DNA of 64,000 nt from Gymnopilus junonius (GCA_015501075.1 JADNYJ010000052.1:1-64000); one strand, 5' to 3'; positions 23,249 to 34,505 are shown, counted from the first letter of the stretch. Program-made: numbers and translations. The notes: generated from the letters alone by a model not told the origin.

Positions 23249-23514
23249 TGTGAAGTTCGGGCTGTTCGAGGGAGGAGTTCAAGGAGGGGAAAGATAGAAG
23301 GACGAGGGTTTAGATGCGGAACAGGGGGCAATATAGGTCGTTAACTGAGCACCGTTTTATACATGTGCGCAAACTAGAAAGAGCTTTGTGTCAGCCAGAT
23401 GGCGAGGTTTTCTGTCAGCCACCTCCCGCAACGTGATTCGTGAAATTTCGAAATGCGTAGGTTGCGTTCAATTGCAAGCATAACTGGAAATGTTTGAATT
23501 TGGGCCAGCAAGTT

Positions 23515-23600
23515 ATAAGCCATCACGAGAAAGCAGGAGCAATTGGCCGTCTGAGTAAGAGATCCGTGTTTGTTTGACGTAAACAAACGCTCAAGGTTTC
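23515..23600 (-). repeat. 5' fragment of the mitochondrial-type array gene (upstream of oxidase E)
   Basis: Contains ttggccgtctgagtaag and tgtttgacgtaaacaaacgc, which match the upstream region of array copy 2 (12945-13055). It keeps the usual position before an oxidase 3' end. Confidence 0.6.
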
Positions 23601-23783
23601 CCCGTAATAAGTAATAAAAGGAACGGAAGAAAGCAATGATAACTTTTCTTCAGTAGAAAGTAAATGAAGTAGTCTCTTAAAAAGGTCCTTACTAATTACA
23701 AATGATAGTCTGCTTGTATATTAAGATTGAGGAACGTCGTCGGGATATATATACATTGTTCGAAATGGCATTACACTGGCATC

Positions 23784-25779
23784 TCAAAATTTGAATCCCC
23801 CAGAAAGTCGCATCACATTCTGAGGATCCACAGCAAACTTGAGATTCCGTAAAGCAGGAAGATTGTCCCCATACATATCCGCCAGCGGGGTATCGTACAT
23901 CGCGTAGTTGGGATGTACAACAGGAGCACCGACCAGCGCAGTCTGTCCGAGAGCGACGGCGGCGTTAGATATCCGTATCATGCTAGCCTTTACAGCCTGG
24001 TGGTAATATTCATCGAAAGATTCCACTGTCCAAGCGGCATAGATATCGAAAGGTTGGAGAGAGAGTGAACGATTGGGAGGGAATGCCGTCGTTTGGGTGT
24101 TGTGGGTATACATACTGGGAAGGGACGGCTGAGCGGTGTATGACACAACCAGACCGCCCTTTCGAGCGAGTCTCGGTTCCCAGGACTGGGAATTGATTTC
24201 GAATGAGACGAGATAGAAAGGTTGTTGAAAGGAGTGCCTGACGTACCGTAGTTTCGTACAGAAGCATCTCCAAAATTTCCGGAGTATATGAAAGAACTGA
24301 ACCACTCTAAACTATTGCACTACAGTCACAATGTGCAAGAGAACGTACCGCTCATTTGATGTACTGTTGATCGGGGTTACCTGAACAAGAGACAAGAAAC
24401 TTCTGGTCGAGATATCCCTAGTGGAATATGGTATAGCGAGGAATTCGTCGAAAATGCCGTCTGGAGGGGTAGTGCTGTCATAAAAAAGGAGTTGAGACAT
24501 GCTGGCCTATAGGTAACAAAACTCCGCGTATAAGAGCCATTTAAGCATGAACTGTTACCGCTGAAACTTTCTTCAAGTGCACCAAGGGCGAAATTATAAG
24601 AGGTGACTACGGAAGCTTTTGGATCAACCACATTCGCGTTGAAATTTAATAATGCTGCAGTCGCATTAGGAACGGAAGAAGCTGCGAATTGAATTGAGCC
24701 GCCCTATCTAAACATTTCAGTGACAAGCAGGATCATGAAAAACGCCTCGACTGACCCAGACTTGGCCTGGAGGGAATGTCTGCAAGGTGAACCTAGTAAC
24801 AACTCCCTGAGGTAACAAATGTAAGTATGGAATGGAGTGGAAAAAAGCAACTGATTAAACCGACAAAGTTGTTTCCTCCTCCCTAGAAAAAGACTATTAG
24901 CATGGCCGAAAACCGGCGCAACGAGGCCTAACATACCTTCAAGCAAAGAACAAATCAGGATCCGAAGCTTGAGTGACAGTAACCACTTGTCCGTCTGGCC
25001 TGACAAGCTCAAAGGCGGTAACAGTGTCGACAGTGAGCCCGTACTGATTCGTCAAGTACGAATAGCCCCCTCCGAGGATATGCCCGCCAACACCCTGGCC
25101 GGTTGTGCGACCACCAGCGACGGTGACGTTGAAAGGCTGGAGTGCAGCATAAACGTCGTCCCAGATCAGACCTGCACCGATGACGACCGTTTGTGAAGCT
25201 GGATCGTAGGTCACCTCCGAGAGACGCGTCAACCAAATGTGGACGCCTATTGTGGATGAGAAACCAGGGTTTGACGAGTAGCCTCCGCTTTTGACCTGGA
25301 TATATATGAAACGGGTAAAGAGATGAGTGAGTGGATGACTTGAAAGGGTGGTTAGCTTAATGCAAAGGGCGTGCTGGTATTACCCAGTAATTGGATCTGA
25401 TGGTATGTTGAGCATTTGCTTGGATTCTGAGATGCTGTGGGGACGCTCACAATAATTCCTACGTCAGCAGCCGTGCCTGGCACGACGGCACAAGCTGAGA
25501 GTTCAGTACTCGAAGAGGCCCAATGGGATATCGCTTCCAAGTAGTCCGGATCACCTAAAAAAGAAGAAAGAAGAAGAGATCGAAATCAGCTTGACAAAAC
25601 ACCGAACACGCCTAAGGAATTGAACCGCACCAGGATAATACACATCGGTCACTGAGGAGACAGAACCAGCTAGTGTCGCGCAGACAGAATCAGGGAAGAA
25701 GACGCTAGTTAAGCTTGATATAATTGACCCAAAGGCGAAATCAGGGAGGAGAGGTCAGAAGTGCGAGACATAAAATCAT
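23784..25779 (-). pseudogene. BBE/AA7-like FAD oxidase, copy E (frameshifted)
   Basis: Nearly full length and closest to copy D, with GAGLIWDDVYAALQP, GGYSYLTNQYGLTVDTV, the BBE domain and GGFKF recognisable. A 1-bp insertion in the signal peptide near 25757 (TFLP region) leads to an early stop. A 1-bp deletion near 24947 turns LFFGLK into LFFA, stop. CAQIAG is changed to CATLAG, and MRLSGGFKF replaces MGLAGGFKF. The flavin-site residue at 25278-25280 is Tyr, as in D, within KSGGYSSNPG, so the His loss came before the D/E split or was shared by conversion. Two independent frameshifts plus substitutions in conserved motifs favour a real pseudogene, though each indel alone could be consensus error. 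Confidence 0.78.
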
Positions 25780-26029
25780 TGCGAAGTTGGGGAGGGTTTC
25801 AAGAAAGGACAGGTGGGGTGGTGTAGATCATAAATAGCCCGACGACATTATATATATGTGCGCAAACCAGAAAGGCTTTGTGTCAGCCAGACGGCGACGT
25901 TTCGTGCAAGTCACCTTGAGGAACGTGATTCGACGTACAGTAGGTGGCATTTAGTCGAATACTGTTGTAAGCGCAACGGGATTTCTGCTGGCAAATTGTA
26001 AGCTCTAACGACAGCAATTTTCAGGAGAA

Positions 26030-26150
26030 AACAACAGCAGTTGGCCGTCTGAGTAGGGGAACTGCATTGAAGCAGAAAGCAGAGCAGTGGTAAGGAGGAG
26101 GCACGCGCACAGCTTTGCTCCATGCTTGCTCGCCTTCGAGGTAACAAACC
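26030..26150 (-). repeat. 5' fragment of the mitochondrial-type array gene (right edge of the array)
   Basis: The best preserved fragment: ttggccgtctgagtagg, actgcattgaagcagaaagc and gctttgctccatgcttgc match the 12945-13040 region in order. It lies between oxidase E and the BUB3 3' flank and marks the right limit of the array. Confidence 0.7.
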
Positions 26151-26435
26151 CTTACTTACTGACATATTTCTCTTGTATTTCTCTGTGATCTGGTCATGGT
26201 GTACAACCTTAGACTTCTGCAGAACTATATCTTGTTTATTTTCCTTGATGTACCATGTCTCCTCTCGTGGAGCAGAGAAAAAAAGGATTGAAATATGGAA
26301 AGTAGTACCAACCAGACGAGATCACGAGAGGTTTGTACATCCAGTGTCCCAAGTCCAGAGACAAGGTCAGAGGCACGATTTAGTTGGCGATTGGGGATGA
26401 TAAGCCAGAAGGTAGTGTATATAGGCAAGACACAC

Positions 26436-26606
26436 CGATTTGATTTATTCCAAGGAGAAAATCTTGAGAAAGCCTATATACATATTCATATTGCTTCTGA
26501 GTACAACAGACATACAAGGCGACGTGCCTACCATCCTTTCCATTTCAGAACCACGACCCGAGCGCACATAAGTAACAAGGGGCAAAATAGTGCGAGAATG
26601 AGGCGT
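26436..26606. repeat. BUB3 3' flank, copied at 16120-16320
   Basis: This is the natural 3' flank of BUB3, and about 200 bp of it, including the last codons, reappears at 16120-16320. See that entry. Confidence 0.75.
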
Positions 26607-27989
26607 TCAACCAGCCCATGATTTCGGCTGCGAGAAAGAAAAAACAAGATCAGAACATGTTTGTTTGTAAGACAATCGAAAATAAAAAGGAAAGGAAAGG
26701 AAACCCACCTTGACCTCATCTCCGACCTTCCTCACACCCAACCACGGCGTAACAGGGTTCGCTTTCAAGCCCGCCTCGCCCTCATCCCACGTATAACTAA
26801 CGCCTACCGCAATCTTCGTCCCGTCGCAATTGAACGCAACAGCCGCCACAGGACCCGGATATTTCGGGTACTGCCTCAGGCGTTTCTTGACCTTGTGGTC
26901 CAGATGGAAACGGTCCCGTCGGAGCCCGGCAGAGGCGAAGGTGTTGTAGATGGGGTGGAAGGCGAGCGAGTTGACAGGCCAGACGTGGTCGACTTCGTCG
27001 ATTGTTTGGCGATGGCATTTGAATGCGTATTTCTTGTCTTGGGAGGCGGGGGATGGGTCAAAGTACTCCACTGCTATGCGACCTTCGACGGAGGCAGTTG
27101 CGTATCCTATAATGGAATGTGAGATGTAGAGAGCAGAATACTGGAGGGAATTACGATTACGAACCTTGACCGTCGGGCATACAAGCCAAGGACCTCGTCA
27201 TGTATTTGAGACTGCTCTCCCTCTCCTGCGCGGGCTTGTCCATCTTCCTGATGTCATAATATGGAAGAGGCGGCTGGCCATAGCTACACGAGCGTGTTGT
27301 TGACGTGATCGATGGAGTATATCCGTTCGGGGTGGAATACGAGCTCTGTTGAGGAGTGGCGGCGCGTGGGTCCCAAAAGCGTATCGTACGGTCCCAGGAG
27401 CCGGTGATGAGGACATCTAAGGATTAGAAAATAAGTTCGTGATTTGAGAGGGAGAGAGAAGGAAGACGGACTGTTCGTGCGTGCAAAAGTCATTGAGGAT
27501 ATCGAGTCGCTGTGCGCTCCGAGGTTGGTGATTTTCTCTGTCGATAAATCCAATCTATCCACCAACAAAAGGTGAGGTCCTGCGATGGCACAAAAGGACT
27601 ATAATCTCTCACTCTCTGACCGACGTGTCTAATCCACCGCTGTACGCGTGGGCCGCGTCCGCCGAGAAGGCGCATGCAAGGACTGCCGCCCGATGGTCGA
27701 ACTTGGCCTTTGCTTCGCTTGGCTTGACTCCGTTTTCACCGATCTCGTAGAAGCGGACGGTCTAGAGGACAAAGGAGGTGAGAGGATAAACACTGCGAGA
27801 TGGGAGGAATGACGCACGGTATCCCATGAAGACACCAACAGCTGATCCGGGTTGGTGGGTGAGTAGCGGATGGAGGAGATGCTGTCAAAAGGCGGCGACG
27901 GGGGTGTCGTATAGCTGAGTTCGTCTGCACAAATAAAATTAGTGGGCGTTTTCCCGACAAGGAACAACAAACGCACCAAAGTTGGACAT
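26607..27989 (-). CDS. BUB3: Mitotic checkpoint WD40 protein BUB3
   Basis: WD40 propeller that binds BUB1/MAD3 at kinetochores and supports the spindle checkpoint. About eight exons start with MSNF, then DELSYTTPPSPPFDSISSIR, LLVSSWDTTVRFYEIGENG, SGGLDTSVRELDLSTEKI, VLITGSWDRTIRFWDPRA, SLACMPDGQ, ATASVEGRIAVEYFDPSP, KKYAFKCHRQTIDEVDHVW and PVNSLAFHPIYNTFASAG, and a last short exon encodes PKSWAG. The VEYFDPSP and KYAFKCHR blocks are diagnostic. The expected SDGTVSIWD after FASAG appears only in a shifted frame: an extra base near 26925 and a missing base near 26900 offset each other, so the plain frame reads LRRDRFHL there. Consensus errors are the simplest explanation. It is divergent from TAF6 with a 171-bp shared upstream region. 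Confidence 0.93.
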
Positions 27990-28160
27990 TTTGGAGATGC
28001 AGATGGGTTCGAAAGCGCGTTTGACAATGGAGTTGTTTGTACATGCTTGAATTCAGAGGCATCGCATGACTAGCGCTCATGCATGGCCCTTGCAAAGTTG
28101 CGGTGATCGTCCATGCCGCCAATAGCCGACTCACTCCCCACCCCGCGCAGCTCTCCAACC
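27990..28160. promoter_or_regulatory. Bidirectional promoter region BUB3/TAF6
   Basis: Only 171 bp separate the two divergent start codons. No TATA box is evident, as is common for housekeeping genes. The regulatory role is inferred from position. Confidence 0.5.
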
Positions 28161-29905
28161 ATGCAGAGTGCAAATGCCAAACCACTAGTGAAAGCCCGTC
28201 CTTCCCAGGCATCCCAGGCCGGTGTGTTCAAAACCGATGCTGTCAAGGCAAGATGTCGGAAATGGCCTTTTCCGTTTCGTGTCCGGAATGCTAACACCCC
28301 AGTCCTCTCTAGGACATTGCCGACTCCTTGAATATCTCCATATCGGACACCGTCGTGTCTGCTCTGGCCAGCGATGTCGAGTACCGCATCAACCAAGTCA
28401 TCGAGGTACAACCCCACCTTGCTCAATGTCTACCCTTGCATTAATTGAAAGTCCCTCCCAGGAAGCAGCCCGTTTCATGCGCCACGGCCGCCGAACAACC
28501 ATGACCACCTCCGACATCGACCAAGCACTGCGCGTGCTCAACATCGAGCCTCTCTATGGGCACTCCCCGCACAATCCACCGTCTTCCGGCGCGCCCTGCC
28601 CTTCCCCAAGTCCACTCCGCCGGCACCGTGTATTTCCCGAAGACGAAGAAATTGATTTTGACCGCGTCCTCCGCGAGGAGAAGATCGCACTGCCCAAGGG
28701 TGTCAGCTGGACCGCGCATTGGTTGGCCGTGGAAGGCGTGCAGCCGCTCATCCCTGAGAACCCACCTGCGATACCCCGCGAGTCGGATGGGGACGCCCAT
28801 GCGAAGGGCGAATTCTGAAAGTGAACGGGGTGAACCCCCAGCCGTGAATGGAACTGCTGGATTAGCGGCAGTGGGCAATCTCCCTGGGACAACTGGGACA
28901 GCGGCCAAGAAACTCGTCGGAGCAGGCTTACAGGCGACCCAAACTCAGAACCAACAGATCGTCAAGCAGGTTTTGTCGCGCGAGTTGCAGCTGTACTATG
29001 CTCGGCTGACGTCTTCGTTGTTGCCCCTTCTTCTGATTTTGCGAACGTACGGCCGCGCTGGGGAGTTTGAGGAACGACGCGGGGTTGCAGGCGCTTTTGC
29101 CTACCTTGTGCGGTGGTGGGTGAAGGTGTCGTTGGTGCGTTGAAGGAGGAGATGTCTTCTGAGAGCGAGGGCAAAGTCCTCGAAGTTCTCCTAGACGTAA
29201 TCAGCGCCATTCTGGACAACAACACGCTCTTCGTCGAGCCATACGTGAGTATCCTTCCCAACCTTCCCTATGCACGCCCTCTCTGACACGATCCACGATC
29301 CAATCCCACAGCTACACCAAATCCTCCCGCCAATCCTCTCCATCCTCCTCCACTCCACCCTCCCCAGAGCCACGCAACCCAACTACGCACCACCGCCTCC
29401 CAAACGCTCTCCAAGCTCCTCACACAACACTCGACGACCTACCCCTCCCTCTCCCACGGATAATGAAGACCCTCCTCCTGGCGCTCATCTCCCCGGGGAA
29501 GAGCACCGGCACGAGGGAGGGCGCGATACGCGGTCTGGTGGGGTCGGCAAGGAGGCTGTGAGGAAGGGGTTGGTGGAGGGCGGCGGCGCCAAGGTGGTTG
29601 GTACGGAATGGGAGAGCGGGGCAAGCGAGGGGTCGTTTGGGCTCGTTAATTCGGTTATGGTGCGTTGTCTTTTCTTTTGGTTTGGTTTGATACTAAAGCT
29701 GATGCGCACTTCTTTTTCCTTGTAGGATGCCCTGAGGGTACTCCAGCCGTCTTCTGACATGTCCGACTCACTAGACCCATCAAAAGAGGCCGACGCAGCT
29801 GTGCTCACCCGGCTCAACGAAATCTTGGGAGGGTATTTCGCTTCAAAGGTCTCAACGGACGCCGCATGGGCACGCGAGATCCTTGGCATCTCGACATCGT
29901 TATAG
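28161..29905 (+). CDS. TAF6: TFIID/SAGA subunit TAF6 (several apparent 1-bp deletions)
   Basis: Histone-fold subunit of general transcription factor TFIID. Exon 1 (28161-28247; an in-frame Met at 28113 is possible) ends in TDAVK. Exon 2 (28313-28405) gives DIADSLNISISDTVVSALAS and VEYRINQVIE. Exon 3, from 28462, continues EAARFMRHGRRTTMTTSDID, QALRVLNIEPLYGHSPHNP, EDEEIDFDRVLREEKIALPK and SWTAHWLAVEGVQPLIPENP. Further on, RELQLYYARLTSSLLP, LRNDAGLQALLP, LHQILPPILSILLHSTLP and TREGAIRGLV fit the TAF6 HEAT domain, but neighbouring blocks lie in different frames. I count at least six single-base deletions (near 28580, 28605, 28635, 28815, 28836, 29025 and later), mostly in C runs; the first three restore the frame together. 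Intron 1 uses a GC donor. For an essential gene this pattern suggests consensus error. Confidence 0.9.
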
Positions 29906-30228
29906 CATAGTATAGAATCGTCCCCTTCATCCCTGCCTGGGCTGTTCCCTTTTTTCTTTCTTTCTTCTTCATGTTCATATGATATTCAGTGCTGTATTTT
30001 TTATTCTTTTTTTCTGTATTGCTCTACATGGGAATTGCTTGTGGTGCGACATGACGTGACATGAGTGAAGCTTGAGAAGGAATAAGTATGCTGAGGTCTA
30101 ATCGCTATGTATGAACAACCGCGGTACCGCAAAAACGAAAGAAAGGGGGTTTTGGACGAAAATACGCGAATACGGACTAGTATGTGTGCGTATGTAGAGG
30201 AACGACCGATAATAAGTAGGCTCTTTGA
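29906..30228. other. 3' region between convergent genes
   Basis: Shared 3' flank of TAF6 (plus) and the membrane-protein gene (minus). T-rich runs near 29950-30015 may serve transcript ends. No gene recognised. Confidence 0.5.
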
Positions 30229-31333
30229 TTATGTTACCGTACTCCAAAGACTGAAAAGGATAAACAGACTCATAGCACCCGCTGCGAGGCGCAAGACGAG
30301 TAAAGGCGGGTAATCTACCGTCCATTTGTTGAACACGGCCGTCCAATGCTCGACGGCGGCGAAAAGACTCTCGCGCCACTCCATGAAATATTCTCTTAAT
30401 GCGTCGAACCTATCCGGTAGCGATCCTGTAAAATAAAACAAAAAGAAAGTGATGCACGTGAAATTCCATTTTTTAAATAGATGAGAATCACAACCACCAC
30501 CCAGAATTAAATAAATCGAGGGAGTGGATGGCATAATGGACAAGTGAGGATTGAAGAGTTTTTTTTGGAGATGGACGTACCTGTAGCTGGAGGAAACTTG
30601 AAACTGAACGAAATACCATGCGAGAGACAGCTGAGCTGTAATAAAACGAGGATGAGGAGTTCGAGGAGGAGGAGGCAGGGGATGAGGATGATAATGGGGC
30701 CGAAGAATATTGACAAGCCGAGGATATGAAATGGATGTGGGTGGGTTTCGACTATAAAAGTGGTATGGAGAGGTAAGATGAGGTCATGTTTAGGTTGATT
30801 AGAAGGGACTTGTTGATTAATTGAGTGGAGTGGGATATGGATAGTAGACGAAGGGGACATTGAGGTATAATATGAGGAGCTGAGGACTGACCGAATGTAT
30901 ATGCTTTACATAGGGCTTGGAATATCCGCACTGCATGTCAAAAGAATCATATAAGCGTCAGCAGTCATTCAAGACCAACCACGTTAATGTGGTACAATGC
31001 GCTTGACTCACTCGGTAATGAAGCCCCCACTCGATCTACCCAACTCACGACAGCTTCCACAACAAATAGTATCAGTGTCCCTTCAAAAACCAAGTGTGAA
31101 GACATCCGTAAGTATCCAACCTTCTATGTACACAACACGAGTAGTGTAGAGTACGTACAGATATGCCGAAACACACCCACCACCCACTCAAGGCTGTCGT
31201 CTACAGGTTCTTCAAGTTGGACCAATCCAGCCGCAGCAAATTGGTTTGTCATAAGGAGTCGTGATGAAGAGGATGTTAACATTAAACGGCTGAGGGCAAC
31301 GCCAGGCGCGATGGCGGGCGGCCCGAGATACAT
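30229..31333 (-). CDS. Unrecognised multi-pass membrane protein
   Basis: I do not recognise the family. I read about five exons. The first gives MYLGPPAIAPGVALSRLML, SSSRLLMTNQFAAAGLVQLE and EPVDDSLEWV. The second gives GTLILFVVEAVVSWVDRVGA. A short one gives MRIFQALCKAYTFG. The fourth, beginning VETHPHPFHILGLSIFFGP, holds a strongly hydrophobic stretch rich in Leu and Ile. The last (30229-30425) gives SLPDRFDALREYFMEWRESL and LLVLRLAAGAMSLFILFSLW. Three or four membrane segments are expected. A shorter model starting at 30858-30860 with two exons (158 residues) is also in frame; I prefer the longer one because exons 2 and 3 encode continuous hydrophobic and helical sequence. Exon borders at the 5' end are uncertain. 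Confidence 0.55.
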
Positions 31334-32072
31334 GGCTTAGGGCGTGAAACGGAAGGCGTGAGGCGTGAGTGGGTAAACGGCAAGTCACTAGAACTTGAAT
31401 TCTATAGCGTAACAGAGTCGTAGGAGGAGGAGTTCACAAGCTGAGACTGAGTCGTCCACTGGCAGACAGTGACTGAGATGCGCAGTAATTGAGATCTGCT
31501 GGCAAGTAGCAGCAGTAACCGTGCGTGTTTCGCGACGTAATAAGGTATGAAGTATGAAGTATACGAGGCCCAGGGCACCTCGAGGTCTCCGTGCGCTGCC
31601 TGAGGTAATGAGGGACGCCAGTTGGCGAGGTCACAGACAGGCGCGTGTAAGTGATGCCGTAATGAACGCGTGGCGCTCACTCGAGCTCCGATCAGATTCA
31701 GAGACGCGGTACCGAAAAGGAAATGGCGCTTGTGATAAACACGAGCCAAGGTTCAAGAAAATCGAAAGATTAGAATCGAGAATATGCTATGTGAGTAACA
31801 TATACTGTGTTTGTACTGCATCAGTATTGTCCCTTTTGTAAAAAGAGTTGGATAATTCCCAACACTCAATGCGTAGATAAAGCCCCTGAATGCGCGATCC
31901 TCGTCATTATTAATGGGACAAACATATTTTTTTGTCATGAGGTAGTCGTAAAAGATATTTACCCATGTCTTCTAGAAAGCAGGCAAGTAGTACATCAGAA
32001 ACGAGCGAGTGAATGAGTGGGGGGGAGCTGAGGCCGACTTCTATCCTTCTTCTTCTTCTTCTTACATCAAAT
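31334..32072. other. Intergenic, no gene recognised
   Basis: Upstream region of the membrane-protein gene and 3' flank of the second aminotransferase. A (TTC)n microsatellite lies at about 32046-32061. No supported gene. Confidence 0.5.
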
Positions 32073-33694
32073 CTACTCCTTCTCCTTCCTGATCTCATCC
32101 AGCGACTCCTCAAGCGCCTTGATAATCGTATCAATATCGCCCCTCGTCGCATCAACAGCAGTAACACCCATATGCCCTATCCGGAAATACGTATCTGCAA
32201 AGATTAAAAAATCAACTATTCCAAACCATTCAAGGCAACGAAGCCCAACACACGCACCTTTAATCGGACCCAATAAGCCCCCAGCCACAATAACACCCTT
32301 CTTCGTCAGCCTGGGCAACAGATCCGACGCCTTGACGCCCTCGGGGAAATACAGCGCCGTCATACCATTCGCCGCCTCTGACTCCTGGACAGGCAATTGC
32401 TTGAGCCCCAATGCGCGCGCCGCGTCCTTGATGCGTTTCGACGACGCGCGGTGCAGCGCAATGCGGTCGGCGAGTGAAGGCACTTGAAGTAGAGTGTATG
32501 CGCGTTAGGAAGCTATTTTTAGAATAGGAGGAAGGAGGGGTAAAAGCGTACGTGAGGAGGAGGTTCTCGCAGTAATCTGGGAAAGGGAAGCATGGAACGC
32601 GTAGATGAGGTTCACGGGTGGCGTAGCGAAATACGCAGCGGAGCCGGATTCGTAGGCTTTCATGATAGGAAGCCATCTACATGAAAATAGAAATAAAAAT
32701 AAAAATAAGACAAGCCATTCTTCGTCCAAGAAACCCAAAGAGAGAAACGCACTTTCCCCAGCTGGCATAATAACTTCCCTCCCTCACATTCCTTTTCTTC
32801 CTGTCCTCCCACGCAGCAATAGCCCGCTGACTAGCCACGAGCACGCTCAGCCCAGGTGGAGCGCTCAGTCCCTTCTGAGAAGCAGACAACACGACGTCCA
32901 GATCCCACTCGTCGAACCTGATCTCCTCCGACGCAACACTGCACACGGCGTCCATGACGACGAGCGTTTGGGGTGAGACGCGGCGCACGGTCTCGGCGAT
33001 GCGCGCGGCGTCGGAGAGCACGCCGGTGGACGTGTCGACGTGCGTGAATGTAAGGATTTTGTAGGACTTTTCTTGCAGCGCGGCGGCGATGTCCTCAAAG
33101 GGTACTGTTCCGCCAATAGGGGCTTTGAGCTGAGTTACTTTTGCGCCATACGTTTCTAGGCTTTGGGAAGGACAGTGGTAAGCACGACGCGAGGAGGAGG
33201 AGGATGGGGGATTGGACGAACCAATCTGTAAAGCTATAGCCGAAGTAGCCGGTATTGAGTACAAGCGCGTTTTCGCCCGGTTCGATGACATTGGCTGCAA
33301 CCTAGCACTGGGTTGGAGCAGGAGAAATTAGAGAGGCTACGGAACGCACTTGGTCCCAGCCGAGGGTGCCGCTTCCGCTGATGAGGAAGGGTTGGGCGTC
33401 TTTGCTGAGGAGGACCTCCCTGATCATGCGGATGGAGTCGCCAAAGACGGGCACGAATTCGGGGGAGACATGGGACATGGACGGGTGGGCATTGGCAAAG
33501 AGGACCTCATCTGAGACTTCAATGGGGCCCGGGATGCTGTTTGTCGGGTGGGTGAGAGGCGATTAGATTGCAGGCGCCATGCAGTGACTTACACTAGAAG
33601 CCTGTAGTAAATTTCAGTATGAGATAAAATGGAGACCACTGGGAGAGATGACGCACTTGTGGGGGGCTTGTTTGAACGGGATATTGGCAGACAT
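32073..33694 (-). CDS. Alanine/serine-glyoxylate aminotransferase, class V (copy 2, intact)
   Basis: Second PLP-dependent aminotransferase of the family at 8217-9761. It starts MSANIPFKQAPHK, followed by IPGPIEVSDEVLFANAHPSM, HVSPEFVPVFGDS, LISGSGTLGWDQ, LETYGAKVTQLKAPIGGTVP, THVDTSTGVLSD, LVVMDAVCSVAS and LSASQKGLSAPPG with the PLP Lys. Then come WLPIMKAYESGSAAYFATPP, SLADRIALHRASSKR, GMTALYFPEGV, VIVAGGLLGPIK and YFRIGHMG, and the end is RKEKE. No frame break is seen across about eight exons. Unlike copy 1 it lacks a PTS1-type tripeptide, so a cytosolic or other location is likely. The very small exon with KLLV between two introns near 33600 aligns with the N-terminal junction of copy 1. 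Substrate choice cannot be read from sequence. Confidence 0.93.
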
Positions 33695-34505
33695 TGACCT
33701 TCTGGTTAGAGATCTGAGAGGGAGAGAAGGAGAGAGACGACGGGCGAGGAAGGCGGGTGATAATATAGAGGTCATCATAACCACCAATCGGACAGCCGGG
33801 TCGGACCCTCCTCTCATATCTTGCCGGGCCCTCTAAGTCCGGCCGGTCTCTGCTGCCGTCGGAGTGCGGTCTTCCGATGCTTAAATAATTTCGCGGATCA
33901 ATCCCAGAGCTCTCTCTCTCCTCAGCGTATGAGAGCGTATGTCGCTCGCTAGCAGCGCTCAGAGGACACGCGACCAACTTGCTCTGCTCATGCCCACACA
34001 TCTTCTGCGCACGTCGTGACTCCAGCATACTCTGTACCACAATAAACCTGCACCGCGTGACCCGTCAAGCCGGTTCCGAGATCCCATGGACCTATATCGC
34101 TAAATAAAACCAGCTTATTCCGCGATATGGTAAAAGAAAGCGTTCACGCGTTTTCTTTCTTTACCCAATATCACGAGCAAAAACGCATGCACTAATCCAG
34201 CGCTCCATAACCAGTTTGCAGAAAAAAAAACACGCCAAGTCAACCGAGTGGTGTAAAAATAAACCGACTTCCTGCAGCGCGTCAAAAATACAAAAAGCAA
34301 AAGTCAGGCTTCTTCAAAAAGACAGTCAAACGACAGCCTACGACAGCCCTATAAATACGTGCCAATGCTGGTGCGCACAAATATAACACGCGTGCACAGG
34401 CATCTGAGAAAATGCCTCAACATGGAAAACACAAAGGAGAGCAAACCCTCGGAGGTGGATATAAAAATACAATTATCGGCATCTTTTCTGTGAGAGCAGG
34501 AGGTA
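33695..34505. other. Intergenic, no gene recognised
   Basis: Upstream region of the second aminotransferase. A CTCTCTCTCT-type tract near 33905-33925 is the only simple feature. No gene is recognised. Confidence 0.5.

Noticed and set aside
26797..27061. Pro- and Arg-rich frames antisense or shifted within BUB3
   Set aside because: Shadows of the real WD40 reading frame.
28441..28908. 155-codon minus-strand frame across TAF6
   Set aside because: Antisense to strongly conserved TAF6 histone-fold and middle-domain sequence; it arises from GC-rich codons.
33000..33120. Arg-rich frames inside aminotransferase copy 2
   Set aside because: They lie in the alternative frame of conserved PLP-enzyme exons.
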